DNA of 64,000 bases from Serripes groenlandicus (GCA_031761405.1 JASEVX010000001.1:111781550-111845549), one strand, 5' to 3'; shown: positions 33,403-43,714, counted from the stretch's first letter. The notes: a model not told the origin generated them from the sequence alone. Translations and numbers: made by a program.

Positions 33403-33658
33403 GAGCTGTTCCGTGAGAAAACCAACATTATGAACTCTGCGTAATGTATCGACGCAGAACCGTCAGTGCAGTCCACGCAGGCTAATTAGGGCCGACACAT
33501 TCCGTCAGAGGGGTATAGAGTAATGATTCCTGAAACAGAAAATCCACAGGATGCGAAATGTGTCTGTCCGGTTCAGCCTGCACGGCATACTTAAAGTGAT
33601 CTTGGTGGATAATTTGCGCAGAGTCCACACTGTTGGAATTCTCGTGGAACGGCTCATA
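33403..33658. mobile_element. Family A element in intron
   Basis: GAGCTGTTCCGTGAGAAAAC at the left and TTCTCGTGGAACGGCTCAT at the right. It is internally reversed relative to the 57781 copy: GCCGACACATTCCGTC precedes CTGAAACAGAAAATCC. Confidence 0.85.
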
Positions 33659-33747
33659 TACAAAGTAGCAACGAAAGATTCCCAATGACAAGACCTGGAG
33701 GTTGTTGTGGACCATCTCAATTCACATAACAATATCAATGTACCGTT

Positions 33748-33898
33748 TGACCCTTTAGAAAATATCTAGGCATAATTTCAATAAATGAATAAAATTATTA
33801 AATAGTCATAATGAGCAATTTCTTCTTTTATCACAATGTTTTCAAAATGCGTCTGCATTAAATGCGTTAAAATGAGTCTATATGTAGGAAGGGGTAAA
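33748..33898 (+). mobile_element. Family B element, shortened, in intron
   Basis: TTGACCCTTTAGAAAATATC, CATAATGAGCAATTTCTTC, CACAATGTTTTCAAAATGCG, ATGTAGGAAGGGGTAAA. Half of the hairpin is lost. Confidence 0.65.
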
Positions 33899-34125
33899 TG
33901 CGAATTTAAAAGCAGCGCTTATAATTATGTTAAGGACTTTTTTTCGGAAATCCTATTGATGCAAATGGATCCTGAATCAAACAGGAAAATTGAATGCTCA
34001 TGTCGCACGATAGAAAGAAATGTAGTGGGAAATGAACCCTTTACGTCACATCACCGGTGTTAACACGATTTTTGAAAATATTGGGGAAAACTAATTATCC
34101 CACAAGATATTTGTCTTTTTATAAT

Positions 34126-34500
34126 AACTATAATTTGTCAGGGTTTTTTCATGAATAACTATAATTTGTCAGGTTTTTTTTCATGAATAACTATAATTTG
34201 TCAGGGTTTTTTCATGAATAACTATAATTTGTCAGGGTTTTTTTTCATGAATAACTATAATTTGTCAGGTTTTTTTTTTTTTATAAATAACTATAATTTG
34301 TCAGTGCTGTATATTTATAAATAACTATAATTTATCAGGTTAATTTTTTATAAATATCTATAAAATGTCAGTTAGTTTTTTCATGAATAACTATAATTTT
34401 TATTATTTTCATAAATAACTATAATTTGTCAGGTGTTTTTTTAATGAATAACAATAATTTGTCAGGTTTTTTTAAAAATAATAACTATAATTTATTAATA
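34126..34500. repeat. 31-bp tandem repeat in intron, about 12 units
   Basis: Unit AACTATAATTTGTCAGG followed by a T-run and CATGAAT. Length varies with the T-run. Later units are more diverged. Confidence 0.9.
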
Positions 34501-34515
34501 AATTGTCATTCCTTT

Positions 34516-34640
34516 AAATGAGCGGCGCTTTGCGAACAGCAATCGTAAGGCATTTAAGACACCTTTAAATCCAGATCAGTCAGCACAGTCATGCAGTCTG
34601 AGCTGGCGCTGCACCTTTCGTTTTAGACTGTATTCTCATA
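34516..34640. repeat. Family F repeat in intron
   Basis: GAGCGGCGCTTTGCGAACAG, ATCCAGATCAGTCAGCACAG, TCATGCAGTCTGAGCTGG. GAGCGG(C/T)GCTTT recurs at 44664, and the CAGTCTGA block at 30740. Confidence 0.45.
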
Positions 34641-34815
34641 CAGGTATTTTTCAGCGCATGTAATAATTACGTTAATGTTGGTTTACCTGGAGCAAAGTTT
34701 AAAATCTTTAAGTAAGGAAGATTTACCACTGGATATACTGGTATCTTATTTAAGAGTCGTTTGTTATGAAAACATATTCGAAAAATGTAAAATCAGGAAT
34801 CAAAGATGAAAACTT

Positions 34816-34865
34816 TGTTATAAAAGGAGGATTGCTCGTTTCAAACAATTTCTTCTTTTTATTGC
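34816..34865 (+). mobile_element. Family B core fragment
   Basis: TATAAAAGGAGGATTGCTCG and CAAACAATTTCTTCTTTTTA are the two sides of the family B hairpin. No ends are left. Confidence 0.5.
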
Positions 34866-34936
34866 GCGGGTGCATCAGCACCAGTGCATATATTGGTTGT
34901 GTTTTGAACTACCAATGGTGCAATGGGCAATGGGCT

Positions 34937-34978
34937 TGCGCATGCGCCGTGTTAATCGTCTTGATCACGCATGCGCCG
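34937..34978. promoter_or_regulatory. Two NRF-1-like sites (GCGCATGCGC type)
   Basis: TGCGCATGCGCC at 34937-34948 and CACGCATGCGCC at 34966-34977 fit the YGCGCAYGCGCR consensus of NRF-1. A third, CGCGCATGCGCA, is at 35501-35512. They stand out in AT-rich DNA inside an intron of a neuronal-type gene. Function is inference only. Confidence 0.35.
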
Positions 34979-35149
34979 TATTTTACCGTCAGCTCTCGGA
35001 TATTTCCGTAGCAGTTCGTCACTAGACTGGTTCTCGTTCGAGTTTGCAATAGAAGATGATTAAGATTAGTGAACCAGTCTATATATATATGCGAGTAGTT
35101 ATTTTATAATTAAAATGTAAATTAAAACCATGGTGTAACGTGTACCGGC

Positions 35150-35215
35150 GTTAAGCCATCGCGGGTCACCCATCCAGGCACTAACCGCGATGAACGTTGC
35201 TTAACTTTACGAAAA
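35150..35215 (-). repeat. 5S rRNA-like fragment (pseudogene or 5S-derived SINE head)
   Basis: On the minus strand it reads AAAGTTAAGCAACGTTC, GGTTAGTGCCTGGATGGGTG, ACC. These match the well-known internal part of eukaryotic 5S rRNA (AAGTTAAGCAACG, GGTTAGTACTTGGATGGGTGACC). The outer parts do not follow 5S, so it is not an intact 5S gene. Confidence 0.65.
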
Positions 35216-35500
35216 GGTCAACCACCCTACCAACGTCGCTATAAAAGCCGGCTTCCACAGCAAGGCTGTAGAAGTGATATGTATACCTAAACCCCGTTCC
35301 CGTTACATTTCTCCCTCTTTTCTTTTGACTTCGACCCGAAGCCACACAATTGAACACAAGCAGTATACCAGAGCGGAGTCTATGTAACATCACTGGGAAC
35401 CACCGTGGTTTTAATAACAGGAAAATGGGAATATTTTCATAAATGCGAAGTTATTGTGCTAAATTTTGCAATTTTAAGAATATATTAAGGGGAAAAAGGA

Positions 35501-35512
35501 CGCGCATGCGCA
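35501..35512. promoter_or_regulatory. Third NRF-1-like site
   Basis: CGCGCATGCGCA, a near-palindrome about 530 bp downstream of the paired sites, in the same intron. Confidence 0.35.
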
Positions 35513-35734
35513 GACAAATGTTTACAATAATTTACTGTACTTTTGTTTCTGTTTTACGTATTTAACTAAAAAACTATTGTTATCATATATTTATATCATA
35601 TATTTAAAAGCCGGGTTCGTGTTTTTCGAATTAAACAGTATTTCTTAAGCCATAACATGCTGATTCCCGCGCTAACATTGAATTGCTGCATTTTGCAGCA
35701 ACTCTTGTTCCCTATTGTTTCCGCACACACAAAA

Positions 35735-35790
35735 AATAATCATCTACTGTACAGGCGTATAAATTCATCTACATAAGGAAAAGGTGGACT
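35735..35790 (-). mobile_element. Family B end fragment
   Basis: CATCTACTGTACAGGCGT and TCTACATAAGGAAAAGG resemble the distal end of family B. Weak. Confidence 0.4.
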
Positions 35791-36998
35791 AAAGTAAATC
35801 TGACGACTCAAAATATCATTTCCTTTCAATGTCCCAGAATGATGTCTTAAAAGTATTCTTTCAGCCTTTAAGAGTTTTCATGCTCTTCTTTGCCTCATGA
35901 AACGTCAAAGTGCCCATAAGGGTATTGACTAAAGTAGCTGAATTGAACGTTACAGATTCCATCGAAATAAAAACGGTCTTAATAGCAATAATTCCCTACC
36001 CAATCAATTATTTACGAACTCGGTTCCATGCTCGCCCACTAATCGTTCGATTTTGATACTTTTGAGTATACTTGGTGATATAATCTTACGATGCAATGAC
36101 TTCTGCCAAACACACGTTACTTTGTGTTGTCACAAAACGTAAATACGCCTGTTCAGCACGAAGGTAATGTACTATCGACCTTCAACAAGAAACAGCGTCT
36201 CTTGGCGGAAGAAATATATCTTTGTATCGGTAACTAGGTAGCTCTTTTAAAAGCGATTTCGGTTCTTAATCGGGGGGTCTTCTGCTCGCATTCTAGCATA
36301 GATTACAATACTATAAACGATTGGTGACAGTCGACACTTGTATCTGTCTATGTGGCTCATTGTTTTACTGGGCGATTGTTGTAAAGTTTTGGCGTATGGA
36401 AAGCAAGGACCTACATGCATATGGATATAATTAAAAATGGTATTCTGATATGATTACAAGTCGACTGAATTGGCTCATCCGACATCGTTACGCGTACTTT
36501 ATTTTCTTCTTTGGTTTTTGTTAATTTTCTATTTACGTTTGACGTTTGACGTTTAAATCCAACCTTTTAATGAAACGGTCGTATTTCGATGGCATATATC
36601 AAAACTTATCTTTCAGATTTCCAGCTATTTTGTCTTTTTTTTTTCCATTCTATTGGAGTACTTAATAGTATAAATATGTATTACGTTAATACATAATGAG
36701 CACGCCTTTTGCAGAACAGTCCATATAAGCTTGTACTTACTAAACACATTTTTCTTTTTACGGGACATATAGGACGCATCTGTAGTAGACTTCCATTGAA
36801 ACATTGTGGAACAATACGAGATGTTTCCGTTCCCCTTTTTCTCAAAGTTTTCAACTTAATACTACTCAAAATAATACTTCCAATGTTTTAGCTATAACAA
36901 TCCATTTCGCAAATGTTTTCAAATCAGACGACTTTTAAGAAGGGCAACGTCGCAGCGCCTCGCATACTACATTGTAACTTTTTTGTTTCTCTTTGCAG

Positions 36999-38159
36999 TG
37001 TTACGGAATCATTTCCTTGTTGTTCGTGATCTCGTCCATCATGGGATTCGTTCTCGAGACCTTGCCAGATCTTCGCCCAAAGAATGTGACATTGAATGTG
37101 AACCAGACGGGCCAATGTGACGGGAAAAACGTTACCACTAATATTGCTCTTACCCCAAACGCAGCCTTAAATTATTTGGACTACATTTGCACCGCCTTTT
37201 TTACAGTTGAGCTTATTGTTCGTTTTTGTTTTTCGCCAAACAAGTTCAGATTTGTCCGCTCCGCGATGAATATCATTGACCTATTGGCGTTAGTGCCTCT
37301 TTATATGCAACTCATCCTTAATTCCGAAGAATTCAAATTTTGCTTTGCCAACGAACGACTTGTGTTTGAGATTATGTTCATTTTACGTATTATTCGTATG
37401 TTTCGCATCTTTCATTTAGTAAAACATTATCAAGCTTTGCAAATTTTAGTTTATGCGCTCAAAGCTAGCTTACAGGAATTGCTCATGTTAGGAATATTTT
37501 TACTCATTGGAATGCTTGTATTTGCTACTATGATTTACTATGCAGAACGTAAGAACGCTACGACTCCTGGAGATAACTTCTCCACGATTCCAATAGGATT
37601 TTGGTGGGCCATTATTACAATGACAACAGTCGGGTATGGGGACGTGTTTCCTACGTCGCCGATCGGCTACGTCGTGGGAACTGCTTGTTCAGTTAGCGGA
37701 GTGTTGATGGTGGCGCTAACAATTCCCGTTATTTCAAATAATTTCACACTGTTCTATACCCATGTGCGATCCAGAGGTGGAAAGCGAAGTTCCACGGATG
37801 ATCTAAGTGATATAAACAGTGACATTCTTGTTCATTCCGAAGACGGAGCAACTGTATATGAAAACGCTCGACGTACTTCTAATGGATCTATACTCATGAA
37901 CGAAAAAAGTTTCTCTTTCCGTAAAGCATCCAATGGATCTGCGGTAACAGCAGAAGCCTATACAAATGGTAAGTGCGGCCATAATGGAGATGTTCGTTAC
38001 GGCCGGATGATTAATGAACCAGCGCCAAAGTACACCGAGTCCAACTCGATGACAAACGTTGGGATGAAGCACGATGAATCCGAAATTATCCTAACTCGCA
38101 GCGGCTCGGTGAAGGCCCATTCAGATGACGGAGTAATGTACTCAGGTGACATGCTTTGA
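36999..38159 (+). CDS. Kv3/Shaw-type K+ channel, membrane core and C-terminus (terminal exon)
   Basis: Voltage-gated K+ channel pore-forming subunit, plasma membrane. Residues are counted from C1 (TGT at 36999). S1 about 2-22. The S1-S2 loop has three N-glycosylation sequons (N29, N35, N44). S2 57-78, with F67/F68, E71. S3 88-107, with D94. S4 125-144, with R130, R133, R136 and K142. H139 replaces the usual K, and F127 stands where Kv3 has its first R. S5 158-182 ends FATMIYYAER, a Kv3/Shaw hallmark. The selectivity filter is TVGYGD (210-215), then F217 at the external TEA site. S6 is 222-250. The PVP hinge is changed to T241-I242-P243, so the first proline is lost. The tail (about 130 residues) is Ser/Asn-rich, with no PDZ ligand I recognise. 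Stop TGA at 38157-38159. It continues in phase from 32140-32405; the upstream TTG is intronic. Confidence 0.95.
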   Translation, partial: CYGIISLLFVISSIMGFVLETLPDLRPKNVTLNVNQTGQCDGKNVTTNIALTPNAALNYLDYICTAFFTVELIVRFCFSPNKFRFVRSAMNIIDLLALVPLYMQLILNSEEFKFCFANERLVFEIMFILRIIRMFRIFHLVKHYQALQILVYALKASLQELLMLGIFLLIGMLVFATMIYYAERKNATTPGDNFSTIPIGFWWAIITMTTVGYGDVFPTSPIGYVVGTACSVSGVLMVALTIPVISNNFTLFYTHVRSRGGKRSSTDDLSDINSDILVHSEDGATVYENARRTSNGSILMNEKSFSFRKASNGSAVTAEAYTNGKCGHNGDVRYGRMINEPAPKYTESNSMTNVGMKHDESEIILTRSGSVKAHSDDGVMYSGDML

Positions 38160-38427
38160 CAAAAACCCAGCACTGTTGATCAACAGTATTTTACTTTTCT
38201 CTATGAAATCCGTAACAACGTTCTCAGCTAGACACATGTGTGAACCACATATCATTTTAGAGTATTAATTCCGCGTGGAGCAAAATAGGGTTCTTGTTGC
38301 ATTACAGTATTTACACCATAGCAAGGGACATTTGAGTGAAACATTGATTTACTGCAGTTTAACGCCGTTTTCATCTGTTTCCCTTCTATATCATCACGGT
38401 CTGTTCGCCTAGCAATATGAAACGTTA
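38160..38427 (+). other. Probable 3' UTR of the Kv gene with SINE fragment
   Basis: At 38340-38415, GTTTAACGCCGTTTTCATC and TATATCATCACGG are the minus-strand form of the SINE type 2 end. I see no AATAAA before 38428. The first clear AATAAA downstream is at 39697-39702. Confidence 0.45.
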
Positions 38428-38679
38428 TATCGAGGGCTTGGCGTGAAACGGTTGTAACTAAAATTGGTAATTTTTTACCAAGGTTAATCACCTCGCCATA
38501 AAGTCTTTATAAGCGTTAAATCATTTTTCTTTGTAAAAAATGGGAATTTAGGTGCCATTGCTCGTTCTGAGCAATGGCACCTAAATTTGCATTATTTACA
38601 AAAGGGTCAAAATTGCCCCTAAACCAGGGTTTTCAAAATAGGTTTTTAGTTACAACCGTTTCACGCCAAGCCCTCGATA
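38428..38679. mobile_element. Family C element, copy 2
   Basis: TATCGAGGGCTTGGCGTGAA at the left and TTCACGCCAAGCCCTCGATA at the right, a perfect inverted repeat of about 26 bp. CATTGCTCGTTCTGAGCAATG forms an inner hairpin. It lies 270 bp after the Kv stop codon, probably inside or just beyond the 3' UTR. Confidence 0.9.
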
Positions 38680-38729
38680 TGTATCACGGTCTTGTTTTTC
38701 ATTGAATAATTCATTTCTCTTGTCCGAAC

Positions 38730-38955
38730 ACTTACCCAGATTAAAAACATCTGCTGCAGACAGTTTTAAAAACATCTAGGCAAACATATGGCAAACTTCT
38801 ATGCATTAATGTATAATTATCGAATAGAATTGAAATCATTGTGGCAAAAGTAATATTGCTTATTATATAAGCAATTTTAGCTCTTGCCACAATGATTTCA
38901 AAAGTCGTTTGTTTACAAATGTATAAGTATACGTCTGCAAGTGAGAAAAATAGGG
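38730..38955 (+). mobile_element. Family B element
   Basis: ACTTACCCAGATTAAAAAC, CTGCTGCAGACAGTTTTAA, ATTGTGGCAAAAGTAATATTG, hairpin GCTTATTATATAAGC, CTCTTGCCACAATGATTTC, ACGTCTGCAAGTGAG. Confidence 0.8.
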
Positions 38956-39004
38956 AAGATTTCTATAGATGGAAAGTTTACTCATTTAATATAGTTTAAC
39001 AAAG

Positions 39005-39086
39005 AAAGTATGCTCATTTTAGGCAATATCTTCTTCTACAACAATTATTTCAAAAGTCGTCTGTTTCAGATGCATCAGAATGCGTC
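39005..39086 (-). mobile_element. Family B half element
   Basis: TGCTCATTTTAGGCAATATC, ACAATTATTTCAAAAGTCG and TCTGTTTCAGATGCATCAG. It is cut off where the family A copy begins. Confidence 0.6.
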
Positions 39087-39291
39087 TTCTGCGTAATGTA
39101 TCGAACCAGATCAGAATGTGCAGTCCGCGCAGGCCAATCCGGGCCGACACATTCCGTCTCAGGGGGATAGAGGTATATATTATTGATTCCTGAAACAGAA
39201 CATTCACAGGAGGCGAAACAAGCCTGCGCGGTATGCTTAGGTTGATCCGGGTCGAGTCCACAATGTTGGTTTTCTCGCGGGACGACTCATA
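39087..39291. mobile_element. Family A element, truncated
   Basis: It starts inside at TTCTGCGTAATGTATCG and ends GTTTTCTCGCGGGACGACTC. The GACACTTTTC block is deleted between GGAGGCGAAAC and AAGCCTGCGCGG. Confidence 0.75.
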
Positions 39292-40345
39292 TGTATATGC
39301 ACACAGGCTCACTCGAGTCTTCACCGCTCGAACATGCAACAAGAATCCTGATCGCTTCACGCGCTCAATCTCTATTCATAAAACATACTCTAGAAAAAGA
39401 GACCAATATCATTTCAACAAACTAGACAACTGCTCATTTGAAAAAAAAATACTGAATACAAAGTTCCCAGACTTACAATATATACCCCCTCTGTCGGTCA
39501 TTTTGATTTCTTATATGTTGAAAAAAGAAATATGAAGCTCAAATAATGAGATGAACCAAAAGTATGCTTTGTTTGTGTTTCATAATTGTCACATATTTCT
39601 TTTAATATATTAACGCTTTTCAATTTTAAATATCAAAACGGCCGCCAAGGGATGTAACTATTGGAGTTCTGGGAATGATGTAGTGTACAAATATTTAATA
39701 AAACCATCTTGGTTTGTTCGTGTAGTTGCTGGAAAATAATTCCGTTAAATAATCTCATAGGTACAGATAAAATTCTTGACTAATGAAGAGATTTCTCTGT
39801 TTAGTATCTAACTGAGAAAACGTTTTTACACCTTTTATTCATTTTAACAACCATTCGAACACTCTTCACGTTTTTGTTTTAGTCTTGGATGATTAGACGA
39901 CCAACCTTTTACACAACTTTGGGTTTTCTTTTACCCGAAACACGAACATCTTAATTGAAATCACTTGATTCATGTTAATATATCATATTTGAGAAAGAGG
40001 AAATTTAAAAATTGAATAAGTAGACAACAGTGTATGAAAGAAGCATAAAGGTTTGCTTTTGTTCAGGATAATTAAAGCGTGCGTAATTTCGAGCAACAAT
40101 AGGTATTATATCAATGTTTCGGTATTGCATCTCGGTCTGCGTACGGCTGGACGTACGGCTATAAGTACGGCTGGACGTTTTCAAGATTAGACTAAGACTT
40201 CACATCTCTGTCTACATGAACAGCTCTCTATAAGAAATATGAAATATATTTACGGAGGAGATTTTGATTAGAATAAGAATATACATGAGCAACAAAGAAT
40301 GTAGACAAAATATATACATGCTGCTTTTTGTCTCCATACGTAAAC
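39292..40345. other. No gene recognised
   Basis: An AATAAA signal at 39697-39702 could serve the Kv transcript. GGTCTGCGTACGGCTGGACG repeats partially near 40135-40170. No other feature. Confidence 0.4.
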
Positions 40346-41411
40346 GTTGTATGTAGTCGTTTATAGCGGGATGATTACATATTGTTGTATGTAGTCGTTT
40401 ATAGCTGGATGATTACATATTGTTGTATGTAGTCGTTTATAGCTGGATGATTACATATTGTTGTATGTAGTCGTTTATAGCTGGATGATTACATATTGTT
40501 GTATGTATTCGTTTATAGCTGGATGATTACATATTGTTGTATGTAGTCGTTTATAGCTGGATGATTACATAGTGTTGTATGTATTCGTTTATAGCTGGAT
40601 GATTACATATTGTTGTATGTAGTCGTTAATAGCTGGATGATTACATATTGTATTATGTAGTCGTTTATAGCTGGATGATTACATATTGTTGTATGTAGTC
40701 GTTTATAGCTGGATGATTACATAGTGTTGTATGTAGTCGTTTATAGCTGGATGATTACATAGTGTTGTATGTAGTCGTTAATAGCTGGATGATTACATAT
40801 TGTATTATGTAGTCGTTTATAGCTGGATGATTACATATTGTTGTATGTAGTCGTTTATAGCGGGATGATTACATATTGTTGTATGTAGTCGTTTATAGCT
40901 GGATGATTACATATTGTTGTATGTAGTCGTTTATAGCTGGATGATTACATATTGTTGTATATAGTCGTTTATAGCGGGATGATTACATATTGTTGTATGT
41001 AGTCGTTTATAGCGGGATGATTACATATTGTTGTATGTAGTCGTTTATAGCTGGATGATTACATATTGTTGTATGTAGTCGTTTATAGCTGGATGATTAC
41101 ATATTGTTGTATGTAGTCGTTTATAGCTGGATGATTACATATTGTATTATGTAGTCGTTTATAGCTGGATGATTACATATTGTTGTATGTAGTCGTTTAT
41201 AGCGGGATGATTACATATTGTTGTATGTATTCGTTTATAGCTGGATGATTACATATTGTTGTATGTAGTCGTTTATAGCTGGATGATTACATATTGTATT
41301 ATGTAGTCGTTTATAGCTGGATGATTACATATTGTTGTATGTAGTCGTTTATAGCGGGATGATTACATATTGTTGTATGTAGTCGTTTATAGCTGGATGA
41401 TTACATATTGT
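40346..41411. repeat. 38-bp minisatellite (array 2), 28 units
   Basis: Unit GTTGTATGTAGTCGTTTATA with GCTGGATGATTACATATT. Recurrent variants: GTATTATG for GTTGTATG, AGCGGG for AGCTGG, GTAATTCG-like GTATTCG, TACATAGT. These variants recur in similar order, which suggests block duplications. It abuts a family B element at 41412. Confidence 0.95.
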
Positions 41412-41630
41412 TCATCCCTTGCTCACATGACGACGCATTTTGACGCATCTGCATCAAAGGACTTTTGAAACCATTGTTGCTAATTATGAACAATTTCTTC
41501 TTTTTTTGTTTAATGTTCCTCAATGTTATATTAATCAAAATAAAGATACATTCCTTCATCCTTCAAACAATTTAGATGTTTTCAAACTCGTCTGTTGCAG
41601 ATTTTTTTTGTATGTGGGAAAGGGTTTTAA
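41412..41630 (-). mobile_element. Family B element beside minisatellite
   Basis: TCATCCCTTGCTCACATGAC, GACGCATTTTGACGCATC, AATTATGAACAATTTCTTC, CTCGTCTGTTGCAGA, TATGTGGGAAAGGGTTTTAA. The left end is altered where the array joins. Confidence 0.78.
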
Positions 41631-41647
41631 GCGGAATAATAATGGAT

Positions 41648-41880
41648 TTCGATGTCTATTTCCGTAAATAGTCGAGTAAATCGCATAGATATCAGATTAG
41701 ATCACGTAAATTGCCGAGTAAATCGCGTAAATAGTCGAGTCGAGTTGATCACGTAAATAGCCGATATGATCGCGTTAATATCCGAATAAATCAAATAGCT
41801 GAGTACATCGACTCACGTAAATGGCCGATTAGATCACGTAGATAGCCGATTAGATTACGGAAGTTGTCGAGTTGATAACG
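41648..41880. repeat. Degenerate repeat of about 21-22 bp
   Basis: Repeated AAATAGTCGAGTAAATCGC, CACGTAAATTGCCGAG, CGTAAATAGCCGAT and GATAGCCGATTAGAT. An old, strongly diverged tandem array. Confidence 0.7.
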
Positions 41881-41964
41881 ACCGAAAGCTTGTCAGACAT
41901 GTAAATGCACAAAAGACTCTTGAATGTTCAGAGCCGATCAAATACTACAAATTGTTATTAAGTA

Positions 41965-42042
41965 AACATGTTTACACAGGGACCATGAATAAGTTAACTG
42001 TCGCCGTGCTATAACTGAACTAATGTTGAAAGCGACGAAGCC

Positions 42043-42074
<32 letters not shown>

Positions 42075-42075
42075 A
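41965..42075 (+). repeat. SINE type 2 remnant and poly-C/poly-A tract
   Basis: CAGGGACCATGAATAAGTTA, CGCCGTGCTATAACTGAAC and GTTGAAAGCGACG, then a run of more than 20 C followed by A. The run sits where the SINE tail should be. Confidence 0.55.
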
Positions 42076-42269
42076 CAAACACAAAAACAACAAAATATAG
42101 TAAACAGCTTACTCATATATGTTTCATACAAAATAACCTGTAAACCACAACCTGGTATTTAATATTTATAAATAGAAGTATCGAAGGACCTTTCCCTCAC
42201 CCCCCAACAAACTCCAAACTCGTATTTATCGTTGGCTCGTTCAAAGACAATCATGTCATAATACATTAT

Positions 42270-42345
42270 TAATTAACCTTCAACCTGATACCGACGACTT
42301 TTGAAAACAGTGTGGGGAAAGGAGCCAATAATCAGGGAGTTTGAA
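42270..42345 (+). mobile_element. Family B fragment
   Basis: TTAACCTTCAACCTGATAC, CGACGACTTTTGAAAACAG, TGTGGGGAAAGGAGCC. Only the proximal arm is present. Confidence 0.5.
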
Positions 42346-42791
42346 CGGTTGAACCCATCACACAGTTTATGACAATTAATTGTTCTTCTTTGTCAAATTC
42401 ACCAAGGCTAAAATAATGACAATCTTGCATACATTTTACGGGACTTCTGTTCATTTATTTGAATGGTAAAAGGGTCTTCATTCCATTTTGGTATGCATTG
42501 TTATTTTCTTCTGTCATACTATGTATGAAATGTAAACTTTTTTTATAAAAATGTGTTGTTAATTAATTTATACAAAAATCAATTTTAAAATCAACTGCAT
42601 GTGCATTTTTCACTGTGATATTGTTTGAATTACATTTTACCTGTGCCATTGTTTATAACTTGATATTTGCAAAGTTATCTGATATATGAATGATGTTTAT
42701 GGCGATAAGTGTTTCTTAATGCATGTTATTTCATAAACGGATGAGTTCCGTCTTGCCATTTGGGGTCTTATTGACTCACCGGCTTGACCAC
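42346..42791. other. No gene recognised
   Basis: Nothing supported. Confidence 0.45.
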
Positions 42792-42991
42792 TTAAAACCT
42801 TTCCCACATACAGCAAATCTGAAGCAGCCGACTTTGAAAACATATCAACATAAATGAGGAAAATCTCTATAAAGGGAAGTGTAATTATTAAATGGAGTTG
42901 AAAACATTGTGACAAATGGGAAAATTGCTCATTATGCAAAAGTCGTCTGCTGCAAAGGTGTCATAAAGTGTCTATATAAGGGAAACTGTTA
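42792..42991 (+). mobile_element. Family B element, internal deletion
   Basis: TTAAAACCTTTCCCACATAC, GAAGCAGCCGACTTTGAAAA, GAAAATTGCTCATTATGC joined directly to AAAAGTCGTCTGCTGCA, then TATAAGGGAAACTGTTAA. The second arm of the hairpin is missing. Confidence 0.78.
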
Positions 42992-43164
42992 AGCTATATT
43001 AGCGTAAACTTAGTAGACTACACTGCTAGTTTATTTTGTCAGAAGATGTATTTAGATCTACACGACACTTCTAAAGGCGGACAGTGAAGACCTGGTGAGA
43101 CTGAGAATACGCACAGGCTCTTCACAGTCTTCGCTGCACGCACAAACATTAAGTCCCAAAATCG

Positions 43165-43246
43165 CTAGTGGAAAACATTGTGGCAAAAGGAGAAATTGCA
43201 CGTTTTGTGCAATTTCTTCTTTTGTCACTATGTTTTCAAAAAGGCG
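43165..43246 (+). mobile_element. Family B core only
   Basis: GTGGAAAACATTGTGGCAAA, GGAGAAATTGCACG, TTTTGTGCAATTTC, GTCACTATGTTTTCAAAAAG. It is identical in style to the 31873 copy core but has no outer arms on either side. Confidence 0.7.
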
Positions 43247-43489
43247 GGTATCATTCGTTTCTGAATGAAATTGGGTGTCTAAGTGCGTGCTGTATGGAAC
43301 TCGTACAAGGAATTTTACGTCCAAGTTTGAATAATATTTGAATTTGTAAAACATTCTTTTAATATTTTACGATGCATGTTTTGATTTGCCCTACAACTCT
43401 ACTATAGTTTGTCTCAATGATTAAATAGAAATATACATTATAAAGCCAGAAAGCTGACCTTTTGAAGACATGTTTAACATTACATTTAA

Positions 43490-43714
43490 TTTCATCTTAC
43501 ACTTTACTACATATACAACAGACAATTGTGAAAACATCTCGGCACAAATATGGAAATCTCCATAAAAAGAATGTTACAATATTTATTAATAGAGTTGAAA
43601 ACATTTTGTGTTCAAATGAGACCTTGCTCATTATGAACAAGTTCTCCTTTTAACGTTACAAAAAGTCTTCTGCTGAAGCGTCAACATGAATCTGTGTATG
43701 TGGGAAAGGGTTTA
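43490..43714 (+). mobile_element. Family B element, diverged left end
   Basis: CATATACAACAGACAATTGTG, AGTTGAAAACATTTTGTG, CTTGCTCATTATGAACAAG, GTCTTCTGCTGAAGCGTC, TATGTGGGAAAGGGTTTAA. Confidence 0.75.

Larger units (their letters stand above)
32406..36998 (+). other. Intron of the Kv channel gene (4.6 kb)
   Basis: GT at 32406 and AG at 36997-36998, the latter after the tract TTTTTTGTTTCTCTTTGCAG. It separates T1 from the membrane part, in phase 0. It carries family B and A elements, a 31-bp tandem repeat, a family F repeat, a 5S rRNA-like sequence and three GCATGCGC-type sites. Between 35800 and 36970 I see nothing else of note. Stretches near 36770 and 36925 faintly recall family B. Confidence 0.88.

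Noticed and set aside
36768..36845. Possible family B copy (GACGCATCTGTAGTAGAC, AAACATTGTGGAAC)
   Set aside because: Only two short blocks match and no ends or hairpin; too weak to call.
36993..36998. TTG-initiated start for the channel core
   Set aside because: These bases are the polypyrimidine/AG acceptor (TTGCAG). The reading frame comes from the upstream T1 exon in phase 0.
40346..41411. CRISPR-like array with 38-bp period
   Set aside because: Head-to-tail minisatellite; no spacers between repeats.
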